A DNA stretch of 6,565 bases from Actinomycetota bacterium (GTDB taxonomy: Bacteria > Actinomycetota > Actinomycetes > Mycobacteriales > Mycobacteriaceae), in the NCBI GenBank assembly GCA_005787665.1, contig SYAB01000239.1, forward strand, positions 1 to 6,565, given 5' to 3'. Under the pieces are notes generated by a model that ran no database searches, had not been told where the DNA came from, and saw only the letters and a list, made by a program, of their open reading frames with translations. Shown in pieces: positions 5,861-6,565 of the stretch; position 1 is the stretch's first letter; each line of letters starts with the position of its first letter. A program made the position numbers and the translations under genes.

Positions 5861-6565
5861 ATGCCCAGTAGCGTCGGGCTCTATAACCCCGCGTACGAAC
5901 ACGACGCCTGCGGCGTCGCCATGGTCGTGGACATCCACGGCCGTCGCAGCCGCGACATCGTCGACAAAGCCATCACCGCCCTGCTGAATCTCGAGCATCG
6001 CGGCGCGGCGGGCGCGGAGCCCAACAGTGGCGACGGCGCCGGGATCATGATCGGCATCCCGGACCGGTTCCTGCGTGCGGTCTGTGAGTTCGACCTGCCC
6101 GACGAAGGCTCCTACGCCACCGGCATCGCTTTCCTGCCGCAGTCCTCCCGCGACGCCGTCGCGGCCTGCGAGGCGGTGGAGAAGATCGTCGAAGCCGAGG
6201 GGCTGTCCGTCCTGGGGTGGCGCGATGTGCCGACCGACGACTCGTCGCTGGGCGCGCTCGCCCGTGACGCGATGCCGACCTTCCGCCAATTGTTCATCGG
6301 CGGCGCGTCGGGGATGGAGCTGGAGCGGCGGGCCTATGTGGTCCGTAAGCGCGCTGAGCACGAGCTGGGCACCAAGGGGCCCGGACAGGACGGCCCGGGG
6401 CGCGAGACCGTCTATTTCCCGAGCCTGTCCGGCGCAACGCTGATCTACAAGGGCATGCTCACCACCCCGCAGTTGCGGGCCTTCTACCTCGACCTGCAGG
6501 ACGAGCGGATGGAGAGCGCGCTGGGCATCGTGCACTCGCGCTTCTCGACCAACACCTTCCCGTCC
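5861..6565 (+). CDS. gltB: Glutamate synthase (NADPH) large subunit, N-terminal glutaminase part (cut by window edge)
   Basis: The frame is open from ATG 5861 to the window edge (235 codons of a protein normally about 1500 residues long). It starts [21 protein letters not shown]: Cys17 is the class II glutamine amidotransferase nucleophile, exposed after removal of a 16-residue propeptide. Further glutaminase signatures are [20 protein letters not shown] (about 42-61) and [13 protein letters not shown] at the edge. This domain hydrolyses glutamine and channels ammonia to the FMN/Fe-S synthase domain, which aminates 2-oxoglutarate; with GltD (NADPH-dependent) it forms the GOGAT arm of ammonia assimilation. 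The sequence closely follows mycobacterial GltB as remembered, including the [29 protein letters not shown] region in short stretches. The rest of gltB, and probably gltD, lies beyond the window. Confidence 0.97.
   Translation, partial: MPSSVGLYNPAYEHDACGVAMVVDIHGRRSRDIVDKAITALLNLEHRGAAGAEPNSGDGAGIMIGIPDRFLRAVCEFDLPDEGSYATGIAFLPQSSRDAVAACEAVEKIVEAEGLSVLGWRDVPTDDSSLGALARDAMPTFRQLFIGGASGMELERRAYVVRKRAEHELGTKGPGQDGPGRETVYFPSLSGATLIYKGMLTTPQLRAFYLDLQDERMESALGIVHSRFSTNTFPS

Noticed and set aside
5771..6535. Minus-strand open frame of 254 codons opposite gltB
   Set aside because: Antisense shadow of a strongly conserved gltB frame, without family features.

Overview
The window is very GC-rich, densely packed and strongly codon-biased DNA. 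It reads as a mycobacterial chromosome, most likely an environmental fast grower (Mycolicibacterium-type). This rests on remembered family resemblance, not a database search. The glutamate synthase N-terminus at the right edge and the ParD/ParE sequences look mycobacterial, and an orthodox AqpZ is, from memory, typical of environmental species rather than M. tuberculosis. Six of the nine genes start with GTG. No RNA gene, IS element or CRISPR array is visible.

Layout, left to right. (1) Positions 1-168, minus strand: N-terminal part of a small ribbon-helix-helix-like antitoxin that runs off the left edge, with a tandem hexamer repeat over its start. (2) Positions 215-1761, plus strand: a two-gene, translationally coupled operon of a SnoaL/NTF2-like protein and an extended SDR (NAD-dependent epimerase/dehydratase family). 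It resembles the Rv0138-Rv0139 pair as I remember it. (3) Positions 1820-2394: a parDE toxin-antitoxin locus with a striking 25-bp palindrome just before parD. parE is broken by an apparent one-base deletion near 2300, and the lost C-terminus is still readable in the next frame. (4) Positions 2395-2543: a 149-bp gap, then 2544-4830: a FAD-dependent DAO-fold oxidoreductase followed 7 bases later by an AlkA-like HhH-GPD DNA glycosylase. (5) Positions 4841-5599, minus strand: aquaporin Z, convergent with the glycosylase (10-bp gap). (6) Positions 5600-5860: a 261-bp divergent intergenic region holding a plausible promoter for gltB. (7) Positions 5861-6565: the start of gltB, large subunit of glutamate synthase, cut by the right edge.

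The window mixes housekeeping genes (gltB, aqpZ, DNA repair) with accessory material: two TA loci flank the SnoaL-SDR operon, and the second is decaying. No clearly new system is demonstrated. The points most worth checking are the frameshifted parE beside an intact parD, the parD operator palindrome that covers a putative -10, the arginine in place of the SDR catalytic lysine, and the tight oxidase-glycosylase pairing.
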